Assembly: GCA_964344305.1 (NCBI GenBank)
Contig: CAYFMT010000010.1
Location: forward strand, 18,652-82,651
Reading direction: 5' to 3'
Length of the DNA: 64,000 bases
From: JABMOV01 sp964344305
GTDB lineage: Bacteria > Fidelibacterota > Marinisomatia > Marinisomatales > JABMOV01
In this document: positions 9,430-17,564 of the stretch, in pieces
Layout of the letters: every line of letters begins with the position of its first letter
How positions within the stretch are numbered: position 1 is the first letter of the stretch
Notes under the pieces: generated by a model
Told to the model about the DNA's origin: nothing
Databases searched by the model: none
What the model saw: the letters and a program-made list of their open reading frames with translations, nothing else
Translations under genes and position numbers: made by a program

Positions 9430-12020
9430 TATTGATCCTTGTCCAAAATCTTTGTAATTAGTTCCTGGCATTTTTCCAGGGTTGGTTTCAGGTCTTCATT
9501 TTTCCGTCCGCCTGCTGTGGCCAGATGAGGTTTTCCTCCACCACCGGCACCCATAAGTGATCCAATTTCCTTTGCCAGACTCCCTGCACGAATTCCCCTC
9601 TCCACAAGGTCAGGTGTTACTACCACAACAATTGCAGGTTTTTTCTCTCCTTCCATCCCCAAAACTCCGACGCCAGATTTTAAATGAGGGATCAGGTCGT
9701 CTCCCAGGGATTTAAGTTCATCCATGGCAATGGATTCAATCTGCTTGATCACCACGTTGACACCATGCAGTTCCATGGCCTCACCGGCAATAGACTTCCC
9801 ATTTAGAGCACCACTGGATCTCCATTGTTTAAAGGCTTTTTCGAGGTCCTTGTGCTTTTGGAACAATCCGTCAATTCTTTCCTCAATCTCATGGGATGCG
9901 CATTTCAGTTTTTCCTGAATCCGCTTCACTTTCTGTGCATTTTCCTGCATGAGATCAATGGCATCATTCCCCGTAACAGCGACGATTCGTCTCACACCTG
10001 CTGCAAGCGCAGATTCTTCCACAATTTTAAATGGACCGATATCACCGGTTCTATCCACATGGGTTCCACCGCATAATTCCATGGAATAATCACCAATAGA
10101 GATCACCCTTACCACATCACCATATTTTTCGCCAAACAGGGCTTCGGCGCCATCCCTGCGTGCATCATCAAATGACTTATGTGATATATCCAAGGGGGTA
10201 TTAGTCAATATTTCTGCATTCACTGCCTTCTCTATGCGCAGAATTTGGTCGAGTGTTATTTTCTCAAAATGGGTAAGATCAAACCGCAAATAATCCGGAG
10301 CGACCAGGGATCCTGCCTGATGGACATGATCACCCAATTCTTCTTTTAGTGCTTTGTGGAGCAAATGAGTGGCTGTATGGTTTCGTTTTATGGATTGTCG
10401 CCTGTCTGCATTCACTTCACATGTAACTTGCGAGGTAGCATAAGTTTCGTCAAAATCACCGGTGCACAGGTGAAGAAACACATCGTCCTCTTTTTTTACA
10501 TCCACAACCTGAAGATCAATCCCTTCATTGAAAATCACTCCAGTATCACCTATTTGCCCCCCGGATTCAGCGTAAAACGGTGTTTTGTCCAGTACAACAA
10601 GCAAATGTCCGTTTTCCCGCCCCCATCGTCTTATTTTAGCTGTAGAAGAAAGTGATTCATATCCAATGAATTCTGAATCTTTTCCCTGTCTCACAGATTG
10701 CCAATCTATGGATGATGCTTCATGCTTGAATTTTCCTGCCGCTTTTGCACGAGATTTTTGTTGGGACATGGCTTCATTGAACCCATTCGTATCTACGGTG
10801 AGATTTTTTTCACGTGCGATAAGTTCTGTTAAATCAAGCGGAAACCCATACGTGTCGTACAGTCTAAATGCTTCTTTACCCGGGATCTCATTTCCATCAA
10901 GTGTTTTTATAATACGATCAAAATGATTGAGTCCACGATCAAGGGTTGACCCAAAAGTGACTTCCTCGGCCTGGATAACATTTTGGATATGCGTTTTCCT
11001 GTCCAGCACTTCAGGAAATACATCACCTAAAATCTCACCCACAGCATCCACCAGCTCAAACAGGAACGGTTCATGCAATTCCAGTGTTCGCCCAAATCGT
11101 GAAGCCCGTCTAAGGATTCTCCTCAATACATAGCCGCGTCCTTCATTACTGGGCATGGCCCCATCTGCAATAGAAAAACTTAGCATCCGAATATGGTCTG
11201 CGATGACCCTGAAAGGTACTGGATCATCCAGATAGGATTTACCAGAAATAGTCTCCAGCTTTTGAATGATGGGCTGAAACAAATCTGTATCATAATTGGA
11301 TGATTTCCCTTCCATCACCGTAACAATCCGTTCCAATCCTGCACCTGTATCAACATGTGTCTGCGGAAGATCATTCAGTGTACCTGTTTCATCCCTGTGA
11401 TATTGAATAAAGACCAGGTTCCATAATTCCCAGTATTCATCCGTCACATTCACACCATCAGGTGTCTGCTTTGATGGGTCCTCGCCCATATAATAATGAA
11501 TCTCGGAGCAGGGTCCACATGGCCCTGTTTCACCCATCTCCCAGAAATTGTCTTTTTTACCGCACCGTAATACTCGATCTGGGGAAATGTCCGTGACTTT
11601 TGTCCACAATTCAAATGCTTCATCGTCTTCTTCATAAACCGTCGCCCAGAGACGATCTTTGTCCAATTTCCAAACCTCAGTCACCAACTCCCATCCCCAC
11701 TGGATTGCTTCCGACTTGTAATAATCGCCAAAGGACCAGTTTCCCAGCATTTCGAAGAATGTGTGGTGGAAAGTATCAATGCCCACTTCTTCAAGATCAT
11801 TGTGCTTACCACTTACGCGTATACATTTTTGACTGTTGACGGCCCTGGTGTAGCTTTCTGTCTTTTCTCCAAGGAAGATTGGTTTGAACTGATTCATCCC
11901 TGCATTGGTAAAGAGTAGTGTTGGGTCATCCAGTGGCACCACGGATGAACTTCGAACAAACTTGTGCTCTTTTGATTCAAAAAAGGAAATGAATGATTGT
12001 CTGATTTCTTTGGCGTTCAT
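9429..12020 (-). CDS. alaS: Alanine-tRNA ligase
   Basis: Cytoplasmic enzyme charging tRNA-Ala. The 863-residue length fits the bacterial family. In order: class II catalytic core beginning IRQSFISFFESKEHKFVRSS, with a VNSQKCIRVSGKHNDLEEVG motif; the editing domain with the zinc-binding NHTATHLLH and CGGTHV; and a C-terminal DHHA1 domain with GGGGKPHLATAGG. All key residues are present, so the enzyme should be functional. It starts five bases after the stop of an outer-membrane-type protein gene and overlaps the PPC-domain gene downstream, so an essential housekeeping enzyme sits inside an 11-gene operon. Confidence 0.98.
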   Translation of the reverse strand: MNAKEIRQSFISFFESKEHKFVRSSSVVPLDDPTLLFTNAGMNQFKPIFLGEKTESYTRAVNSQKCIRVSGKHNDLEEVGIDTFHHTFFEMLGNWSFGDYYKSEAIQWGWELVTEVWKLDKDRLWATVYEEDDEAFELWTKVTDISPDRVLRCGKKDNFWEMGETGPCGPCSEIHYYMGEDPSKQTPDGVNVTDEYWELWNLVFIQYHRDETGTLNDLPQTHVDTGAGLERIVTVMEGKSSNYDTDLFQPIIQKLETISGKSYLDDPVPFRVIADHIRMLSFSIADGAMPSNEGRGYVLRRILRRASRFGRTLELHEPFLFELVDAVGEILGDVFPEVLDRKTHIQNVIQAEEVTFGSTLDRGLNHFDRIIKTLDGNEIPGKEAFRLYDTYGFPLDLTELIAREKNLTVDTNGFNEAMSQQKSRAKAAGKFKHEASSIDWQSVRQGKDSEFIGYESLSSTAKIRRWGRENGHLLVVLDKTPFYAESGGQIGDTGVIFNEGIDLQVVDVKKEDDVFLHLCTGDFDETYATSQVTCEVNADRRQSIKRNHTATHLLHKALKEELGDHVHQAGSLVAPDYLRFDLTHFEKITLDQILRIEKAVNAEILTNTPLDISHKSFDDARRDGAEALFGEKYGDVVRVISIGDYSMELCGGTHVDRTGDIGPFKIVEESALAAGVRRIVAVTGNDAIDLMQENAQKVKRIQEKLKCASHEIEERIDGLFQKHKDLEKAFKQWRSSGALNGKSIAGEAMELHGVNVVIKQIESIAMDELKSLGDDLIPHLKSGVGVLGMEGEKKPAIVVVVTPDLVERGIRAGSLAKEIGSLMGAGGGGKPHLATAGGRKNEDLKPTLEKCQELITKILDKDQ

Positions 12021-12025
12021 AAGTA

Positions 12026-13585
12026 TTAAAATGCGAATGTTGTTTCGATGGAAGTAATATTGATGGTTTCATCCGAGTCACGAACATCTCCATCTCCGTT
12101 TAAATCTCGGAATGATCTCCTGAAAATGTAATTAATAACCATCCCCGAGCCCATTTCCAGCCCAATCCTGTAACCCATGACGGTACTGGGGTTTGGTTCA
12201 AATTCAAACAAATTGGGGACATTTCTCTGCTGGAGGAATAATTGGGCTGTTTGAAGTTTGGAAATGGATTTTCGGAGCCCTGCAGAAGCAAAAAAGTTCT
12301 GGTATTGAATTTCTTCAAATGCCTGCAAGGAATGATTCCATTTTTCGCCCGTCATATTCTGATACTGTGCTGAAGCCGATAACAATGACCCTATGTTAAT
12401 CCTTAACTGACCGTACAGTCCATCAGATGGACCAAAGGTACCAAGCTGGCTTTCCTTTGTCTGGATAGTCATCCCATTTGCAGTGGACCTGAACACAGCT
12501 CGTTCAAGTTCATAAGCCCGATTCCAGTACCCAAATTCGAATCTTCCTGTGGGTGTTTTTCTGTATTCAATATTCAACTGTGCAGGACCAAATTTTGCCA
12601 CCAGTCCCAGAGGGACCATACCAATCCCTAGCTGTTTTTCTTCACTGGAATCAGCGGTGACTGGTACGATTGTATTACCAATCATTTGGGCGATCTGGGC
12701 ATAAAATGATATGGAGAAGCGGCTATCGGAATAAATGGGGATTCCACCGTCAAATGCAATGGCCGCAACGGAATTTCTGTCTTTCAAAATATTAACTGGT
12801 TCGCTCATTCGTAGGATATCATTGTCCAAAATAATTGTTGTATCTAAGGTCCAACCCTCAATCCTTGAATCCAGTGTATCGGTAATACCGTCTCCATCGA
12901 TATCCCACTCGTAGGGATCATTGTCCGCCAGTCCATCCCCATCAGTGTCCTGCCAAAGGTCTGCATCAAACGGAAAACTCTCAAGAGGATCAGGGTACCC
13001 ATCACCATCGCTGTCCTTCAGTGAGAAATACTGATTTTTATCCATGACAAAGGAAATGCCAAGGGGAAATCCCAGTTGAAGCGGGAATGTGGATCGTAGT
13101 CCGGTGATACCTCCTAATTCAGAAAAATCATTGGTCATGGCCTGAATGGAGTATCGTGCCCGCTTCATCCTGAAATCAAGACCGATTTTTTTCACGGCTG
13201 GATACTCCATTGTGTTGGCGTACCCAGACATAAGGATACCATACCCAAGAGTAACATTATCCAGAGCCCCAACCCGGGCATACAACGGATCATTCGGATA
13301 GCCATATCGAATATAATAAATCTTATCCACGATGGTATTGAATCCGGCACTTGAACTGGAGAAATCCCAGTCATCGTCACGGACATTGCCTTCTTCATCG
13401 ATGTACAATACAATATCCAACGCTATTCCGAATTTTCCAATGGGAATGGTGGGACGCATGGCGATCTGGTTGTAGATCTTCCCATCGATAGTCACTGCAC
13501 CCACCGCACCAGACATATTGACCTGAGGTTGTGCAATTACCAGACTGACAAGAAAGAGTATTATTGTGACGAGAGACTTCTTCAT
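12026..13585 (-). CDS. Outer-membrane barrel-like protein with thrombospondin type 3 repeats
   Basis: A 519-residue exported protein. The start at 13585 (MKKSLV) gives a clean signal peptide ending near VIAQPQ; an earlier in-frame ATG would add an unlikely leader. About residues 205-245 contain three calcium-binding thrombospondin type 3 repeats of the form D-x-D-G-D-G (DSDGDGYPD, DTDGDGLAD, DIDGDGITD), and a fourth-like DLNGDGDVRDSDE lies near the end. The rest alternates polar and hydrophobic residues with many aromatics and ends in a phenylalanine (TTFAF), which is typical for outer-membrane beta barrels. Function is unknown. It appears to be the first gene of the operon leading into alaS. 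Confidence 0.7.
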   Translation of the reverse strand: MKKSLVTIILFLVSLVIAQPQVNMSGAVGAVTIDGKIYNQIAMRPTIPIGKFGIALDIVLYIDEEGNVRDDDWDFSSSSAGFNTIVDKIYYIRYGYPNDPLYARVGALDNVTLGYGILMSGYANTMEYPAVKKIGLDFRMKRARYSIQAMTNDFSELGGITGLRSTFPLQLGFPLGISFVMDKNQYFSLKDSDGDGYPDPLESFPFDADLWQDTDGDGLADNDPYEWDIDGDGITDTLDSRIEGWTLDTTIILDNDILRMSEPVNILKDRNSVAAIAFDGGIPIYSDSRFSISFYAQIAQMIGNTIVPVTADSSEEKQLGIGMVPLGLVAKFGPAQLNIEYRKTPTGRFEFGYWNRAYELERAVFRSTANGMTIQTKESQLGTFGPSDGLYGQLRINIGSLLSASAQYQNMTGEKWNHSLQAFEEIQYQNFFASAGLRKSISKLQTAQLFLQQRNVPNLFEFEPNPSTVMGYRIGLEMGSGMVINYIFRRSFRDLNGDGDVRDSDETINITSIETTFAF

Positions 13586-13715
13586 AATCCTTGGAAAATT
13601 ATCAGAAAAATTACTGGTGACACTGAAGGTATCCAATGAGAGAATATTTTGGCATTTTCATGATAATATGGTGAAGAATCGTCTTCCAACAATTATCAAT
13701 GATATCAAATCTGTG

Positions 13716-14864
13716 TCACGGTTCAATAGATAGTCGAATCAAGTCCCGAAATCGATCTATTTCGGGACGACCATTGGGTGTCTGTGTGAAAACAAGACCT
13801 ATGATGCCATATTTGAGATCGATCCACGCATCTGTCCCATCGGAACCACCATGACTGATAATTTCATCAGAAATGAACCAACCGTATCCATAGCTACGTC
13901 CATCCTTTAATGCTGCTTTTGGCTGTATCATTAACTCAACAGTATTTTGATTTAGAATTCGTTTTCCATTGTAAACGCCCCCATTGAGGATCATCTGACA
14001 GAAAACAGCATAATCCCATACGGTTGAAACGAGACCACCGGATCCGCGTGCAAAGGGAATTGTGTAAGGTATTCCTGGCATCCATTCTCCTGCATCATTA
14101 CGTTTGTAATAAACTGGACCTGTACAACCTGTCTTCCCATCCATGGTATGTTCGGCTCTGTAATTGTATGTGTCTACCATCCCCAACGGTAAATATATCA
14201 ATTCATCCAGTGATTCCTCCAGCGAGTTACCGGTATGAATCTCAATAAGTGCACCGAGCGTATTGTATCCGGGGTTGTTATAACTGAACACCGATCCAGG
14301 TATGGTTGAAGCACCGATAGCACCAAATCGTGAAGCGGATGTTTGAAGATCCGTATTCAGACTATCAGGTGGAAGAAACAAGGATTGGATGTTTAATCCA
14401 CTGGTGTGTGTTAGAAGATGTTGCACATTAATGGACTCAGATTTCTTATTGTCCCACTCAGGAAGGAATTCTTTAATGTGGTCAGTATAATCAAACATCC
14501 CTTTTTCAACCAGTATTGATATTGCAGTGGCAATAACAGGTTTCGTATTGGACGCCATGTGGAACATACTGCTTGTATCCATTGGAATCTTTTTTTCCTT
14601 GTCCAGGTATCCTATAGATTTATGCACCACAACTCGGCCATTTCGTGCCACAAGAATCACCACTCCAACGAGATCTCCTTGATCCACTGCTGCTTCATAG
14701 AGTCCTACTGCATCATGCAAAATGGATTCGGACATACCTGCTTCTGATGCAGTACTATTGATTAACAAGGTCTCCTCCTGAGAAAAAGCAGGTGAAAGAA
14801 TTCCTAAAAAACACATTAGAATCGACAAGGATAATCTCATGGTCAGTTTTAAAACTGGTTTCAT
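13716..14864 (-). CDS. Serine hydrolase, beta-lactamase/penicillin-binding (class C-like) family
   Basis: A 382-residue exported serine hydrolase. A signal peptide covers about residues 1-28. The S-x-x-K motif is S105-N-T-K108, the Y-x-N motif is Y195-N-N197, and a third-motif equivalent HGGSDG lies near residue 340. These define the beta-lactamase-related family that includes esterases, D-aminopeptidases and carboxypeptidases. Real antibiotic hydrolysis is not implied: most members of this branch are esterases or peptidases. It lies 21 bp after the isochorismatase-like gene and is the last gene of a three-gene run. Confidence 0.85.
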   Translation of the reverse strand: MKPVLKLTMRLSLSILMCFLGILSPAFSQEETLLINSTASEAGMSESILHDAVGLYEAAVDQGDLVGVVILVARNGRVVVHKSIGYLDKEKKIPMDTSSMFHMASNTKPVIATAISILVEKGMFDYTDHIKEFLPEWDNKKSESINVQHLLTHTSGLNIQSLFLPPDSLNTDLQTSASRFGAIGASTIPGSVFSYNNPGYNTLGALIEIHTGNSLEESLDELIYLPLGMVDTYNYRAEHTMDGKTGCTGPVYYKRNDAGEWMPGIPYTIPFARGSGGLVSTVWDYAVFCQMILNGGVYNGKRILNQNTVELMIQPKAALKDGRSYGYGWFISDEIISHGGSDGTDAWIDLKYGIIGLVFTQTPNGRPEIDRFRDLIRLSIEP

Positions 14865-14884
14865 TGAAAAGCAAATCTCTCTGT

Positions 14885-15421
14885 TTACTTCACAAGTTTG
14901 ATGAGCTTACGGAATCTGTCACCGGTGGCCACTTCCTGAATCTCAAACAAAACTGTCTCTACTGAAGTGATGGTTCCTCCTGCCATCATTATCCGATCCA
15001 ACCCAATTTGTTTATTTCCTTCTGTTCTTGATGAAACGGCATCCGAGACAATATCTACGTGATAATCCATTTCAATTAGATCCAGTGCTGTTTGATAAAC
15101 GCAAACATGTGTCTCAATTCCGCATAGAAGCACATGATCCACCTGAGTGGATTCAAGTTTTTTTACAAAATCATCGTTTCTTGCGCAACTGAATACATCT
15201 TTCACAATGGGTTGTTCCCCAGGGAACAACTCAGCAAGCTCCGGGATTGTGGGTCCCAGTTTATCCGGCAATTGTTCTGTCCAGATGATGGGTATGTCCA
15301 GGAGTTTTGCACCATGGATCAGTATCCTCAGGTTCTTGAACAGGTTGTCCTTGTCGTGCATGGCTTGAGCCAGGTTTCCCTGAATATCAATCACAATAAG
15401 CACACATTTATTTTGATGCAT
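14885..15421 (-). CDS. Isochorismatase-family (cysteine) hydrolase
   Basis: A 178-residue cytoplasmic hydrolase. The catalytic triad of the family is visible as D12 (in VLIVIDIQ), K74 (in QPIVKDVFSC) and C107 (in GIETHVC). The cis-peptide region before the cysteine is normal. Members cleave nicotinamide, N-carbamoylsarcosine or related amides, or isochorismate; the YcaC-like branch has unknown substrates. The ATG at 15421 was chosen because GGAG lies about six bases upstream, within the end of the phosphoesterase gene (14-bp overlap). Confidence 0.88.
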   Translation of the reverse strand: MHQNKCVLIVIDIQGNLAQAMHDKDNLFKNLRILIHGAKLLDIPIIWTEQLPDKLGPTIPELAELFPGEQPIVKDVFSCARNDDFVKKLESTQVDHVLLCGIETHVCVYQTALDLIEMDYHVDIVSDAVSSRTEGNKQIGLDRIMMAGGTITSVETVLFEIQEVATGDRFRKLIKLVK

Positions 15422-15926
15422 TTTTTTCTCCAAGGTTTAAGGAATAGATGGTTCGCCACCCATCGACTTCATCACAAGTTTTCACACATTGTACCGAATT
15501 GAACCAGAAGGTTGATGGCAAAACCAGTCGTTTCTGGTAATCCATTTTCTTTTGGATTGAATCTTTCAGATACCCTAAAGAAATATGAGGATCAAATTGG
15601 TACGACTTGTTCCGAACAAGCAATTCAATGTCCTTGAATAACATGGTTAAAGTGTCATTCTGGGTAAGCTGGATAATTATGGATTTCCAGTAATCTTCTG
15701 TCACGCAAATACCATTCCCATTCAAACAGAATGAATGATATTTGTGTATGATTTCATTTAAAATATCCCTTTTAGGTGGTTCAGTTAACTTCCCCATCAG
15801 CGTACAGTGCGGTTGGAAAGATGTTGATTGAGTCATGTCTGAAATTTGCCCGATTATTCTTTGCAAAACAGAAGAATGAAATTCATCAGGCATTAACCAA
15901 AGCGAGTATCGACCCTGTAGATTCAT
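15408..15926 (-). CDS. 2H phosphoesterase (cyclic phosphodiesterase/2'-5' RNA ligase-like)
   Basis: A 172-residue member of the 2H phosphoesterase superfamily. The two catalytic motifs are H40-C-T-L and H114-I-S-L, each preceded by proline (QPHCTL, DPHISL). The N-terminal GRYSLWLMPDE resembles the start of yeast/plant cyclic phosphodiesterases, which open ADP-ribose 1''-2'' cyclic phosphate or nucleoside 2',3'-cyclic phosphates. LigT/ThpR RNA 2',3'-CPDases are the alternative. It heads the three-gene minus-strand run and diverges from the structured RNA and sulfur module. Confidence 0.75.
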   Translation of the reverse strand: MNLQGRYSLWLMPDEFHSSVLQRIIGQISDMTQSTSFQPHCTLMGKLTEPPKRDILNEIIHKYHSFCLNGNGICVTEDYWKSIIIQLTQNDTLTMLFKDIELLVRNKSYQFDPHISLGYLKDSIQKKMDYQKRLVLPSTFWFNSVQCVKTCDEVDGWRTIYSLNLGEKNASK

Positions 15927-16030
15927 GGGACAATTTAAATGGATCGTCCATACTATGTTGCCAGGAAGTTTCAGACGTATGGTTAACTATGTTTTAGCCA
16001 AAATACACGTTTTTAGAAATCCTATTTATC

Positions 16031-16060
16031 TTGCAAAGCCTTTTCTTTTTACTCTATATT
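16031..16060 (+). promoter_or_regulatory. Sigma70-like promoter in front of the structured RNA
   Basis: TTGCAA at 16031-16036 and TATATT at 16055-16060 are separated by 18 bp. A start near 16066-16068 would place the first hairpin of the candidate RNA at the very 5' end of the transcript. No coding sequence follows on this strand for over 400 bases. Prediction by eye only. Confidence 0.5.
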
Positions 16061-16065
16061 CGGAT

Positions 16066-16358
16066 GTGGTTATCTACTTATGTAACTACGCTTTTTGAAA
16101 GTTTCACTCAGCACTGGTGAACCCATTGATAGGTATTATTCCAACCTCACTCCTTTTGGTTGCCTGTTTAGTTTTTTGGAATAATCCTGTTAATAGAGTA
16201 TGATACCCAGCCAACCTATGTACTCTGCATGCATCCCATCTCCCACCAGGGGTCATGCAATCCATGTGTTGAGTGTTTTTTAGTAGACCGGTCACGTGCA
16301 GAGCGGGGGATTGACGGCTTTTGTCAACAAATTCCATGCACTTGATCGGTCTTTTTTT
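16066..16358 (+). ncRNA. Candidate structured non-coding RNA, family unknown
   Basis: The gap between the divergent phosphoesterase and Rrf2 genes contains nested inverted repeats that fold into an ordered set of helices on the plus strand. A 5' hairpin pairs 16066-16072 with 16083-16089. A closing helix pairs 16105-16114 (CACTCAGCAC) with 16266-16275 (GTGTTGAGTG), ten pairs including one G-U. Inside it are three helices: 16132-16144 with 16176-16187 (12 pairs, one bulge), 16195-16200 with 16221-16226, and 16226-16231 with 16254-16259 extended by CCC/GGG. A terminator hairpin follows. A promoter-like pair sits just upstream. I found no match to the hallmark motifs of RNase P, tmRNA, SRP RNA or the common riboswitches. 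It could be a free sRNA or a leader acting on the Rrf2/psr genes. Confidence 0.6.
16286..16358 (+). terminator. Rho-independent terminator of the structured RNA
   Basis: A 15-position stem pairs 16286-16300 (GACCGGTCACGTGCA) with 16337-16351 (TGCACTTGATCGGTC), with one G-U and one mismatch, and is followed by seven T at 16352-16358. The loop holds a smaller hairpin (TTGAC 16311-16315 with GTCAA 16323-16327). The T run exists only on the plus strand, which fixes the direction of transcription. As an extended stem it could also be an expression platform. Confidence 0.65.
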
Positions 16359-16486
16359 ATTCCCTAACAATATAATGAAAAAGTATCAGGACCATTGAAA
16401 AACAGATGATTGGTCTATTTTACACTAAATCTGGACTTGTTTATCTTGATTTAAAATATGTAGCTTCAACACTACAGGTAAAATAA

Positions 16487-16936
16487 ATGCTATACTCAAA
16501 ATCATCTGAATACGCCATACAGGCCATGATATATCTGGCAGAAAAAAAGACATCTGATCCCATCATGATCAGTGAAATTGCCAAAGGATATAACATTCCT
16601 CAACAATTCCTGGCAAAGATTGCCCAGACCCTCGTTAAACACCGTTTATTGGAAGCAATTCGTGGTAGAAATGGCGGTGTAAGACTGGCAAAACCACCTT
16701 CAGAGATTTACCTGCACCACATTGTGTGGGCCATCGATGGCCCCCCTTCGGATCGTGAACAATGCGTTATAGGTGTCGATTATTGTTCCGATTCAGCACC
16801 CTGCCCTCTTCATCATAGATGGAAAGTCATCCGGGAGGATATTCGGGAAATGCTCGAATCTGAAACCCTGGAGGAACTGGGCGAACGCGTTTTAGAAAAG
16901 CGCGAATTGATGAAGAATCTTGGACTGAATTCTTAG
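16487..16936 (+). CDS. Rrf2-family transcriptional regulator with probable Fe-S ligands
   Basis: A 149-residue Rrf2/IscR/NsrR-type regulator. The N-terminal winged helix begins LYSKSSEYAIQAMIYLA, has the recognition helix IPQQFLAKIAQTLVKH and the wing GRNGGVRLAK. Three cysteines, C93, C100 and C106 (spacing 6 and 5), lie in the loop where IscR and NsrR bind an iron-sulfur cluster, so it probably senses redox state, NO or sulfur/iron status. The spacing is one residue longer than in IscR. A weak AGG ribosome site lies upstream. It precedes the MerR-psr genes and likely controls them. Confidence 0.88.
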   Translation: MLYSKSSEYAIQAMIYLAEKKTSDPIMISEIAKGYNIPQQFLAKIAQTLVKHRLLEAIRGRNGGVRLAKPPSEIYLHHIVWAIDGPPSDREQCVIGVDYCSDSAPCPLHHRWKVIREDIREMLESETLEELGERVLEKRELMKNLGLNS

Positions 16937-17004
16937 ACTAATCCCTTAAACCTGCTCTCCCCAACCACTTTTCTGACATAAGCGGATAATTGTATCTTAT
17001 TTTC

Positions 17005-17033
17005 TTGTCAGTATTTCATTTCGTCCATAATTT
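17005..17033 (+). promoter_or_regulatory. Sigma70-like promoter for the MerR-psr operon
   Basis: TTGTCA at 17005-17010 and TAATTT at 17028-17033 are spaced by 17 bp, giving a predicted start near 17040. The -35 box is itself the right arm of a CTGACA...TGTCAG inverted repeat (16973-16978 and 17006-17011), which could be an operator for the Rrf2 protein encoded just upstream. Prediction by eye only. Confidence 0.45.
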
Positions 17034-17052
17034 CAATTTCAATATTTACTTT

Positions 17053-17074
17053 ATCTAGATTCGCTAGACTAGAT
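17053..17074 (+). promoter_or_regulatory. Palindrome, possible operator before the MerR gene
   Basis: ATCTAG and CTAGAT form a perfect 6-bp inverted repeat with a 10-bp spacer, ending four bases before the MerR start codon and downstream of the predicted transcription start. That position suits repression or autoregulation. No ribosome binding site is visible in its place, which is unusual. Confidence 0.4.
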
Positions 17075-17078
17075 TTTG

Positions 17079-17558
17079 ATGACAGTCAACACAACAAACA
17101 CGTATACAATTAGCAGCGATGAATCGGATGTTTCACATCCGGTTTTTACTATTGGAGTCACATCCCGATTAACAAATACATCTGTTCATGCGCTACGAAT
17201 GTATGAGGAAAAGGGACTGTTGATCCCTTACAAAACACGTACAAACAGACGTTTGTATTCAAAAGCTGATGTAGAGCGGATTCAGTGCATTCGGCATCAC
17301 ATTGATGAAGAAGGACTAAATATTGCCGGAATAAAAGTTCTGCTGGCCATGGTCCCCTGTTGGGATATTCGCCCGTGCTCTCATGAAGATCGCATGAACT
17401 GTGCAGCCTTCACCTCTGTCAGTGAGCCGTGTTGGGAAGCTGAGCCAAAGGGAAATGAATGTGAACATGCAAATTGTCGTGAATGCCATGTCTACCAACT
17501 GGGACAGCGATGCGCAAATGTAAAACAACTCTATCAAGAAATTTATATCCGGAAATAA
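17079..17558 (+). CDS. Cysteine-rich MerR-family regulator
   Basis: A 159-residue MerR-type regulator. The DNA-binding part begins PVFTIGVTSRLTNTSVHALR followed by MYEEKGLLIPYKTRTNRRLYS, as in HspR/GlnR-type members. The C-terminal part has eight cysteines, several in PCW, PCS, NCR and ECH contexts, which suggests binding of a metal, an Fe-S cluster or a thiol/persulfide switch. A TTG directly before the ATG would add one residue; the ATG at 17079 is preferred. It is six bases upstream of the molybdoenzyme gene and is therefore its likely specific regulator, probably responding to sulfur compounds; that last point is inference from context. Confidence 0.85.
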   Translation: MTVNTTNTYTISSDESDVSHPVFTIGVTSRLTNTSVHALRMYEEKGLLIPYKTRTNRRLYSKADVERIQCIRHHIDEEGLNIAGIKVLLAMVPCWDIRPCSHEDRMNCAAFTSVSEPCWEAEPKGNECEHANCRECHVYQLGQRCANVKQLYQEIYIRK

Positions 17559-17564
17559 AATTGA

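Noticed and set aside
13716..14864. A true antibiotic-resistance beta-lactamase
   Set aside because: The S-x-x-K and Y-x-N motifs define the superfamily only; the third motif is HGGSDG and the neighbours are unrelated to resistance.
16104..16370. 88-residue minus-strand reading frame in the gap before the Rrf2 gene
   Set aside because: It lies exactly over the inverted repeats of the structured RNA, has no ribosome site and its sequence looks non-coding; the T run and promoter are on the other strand.
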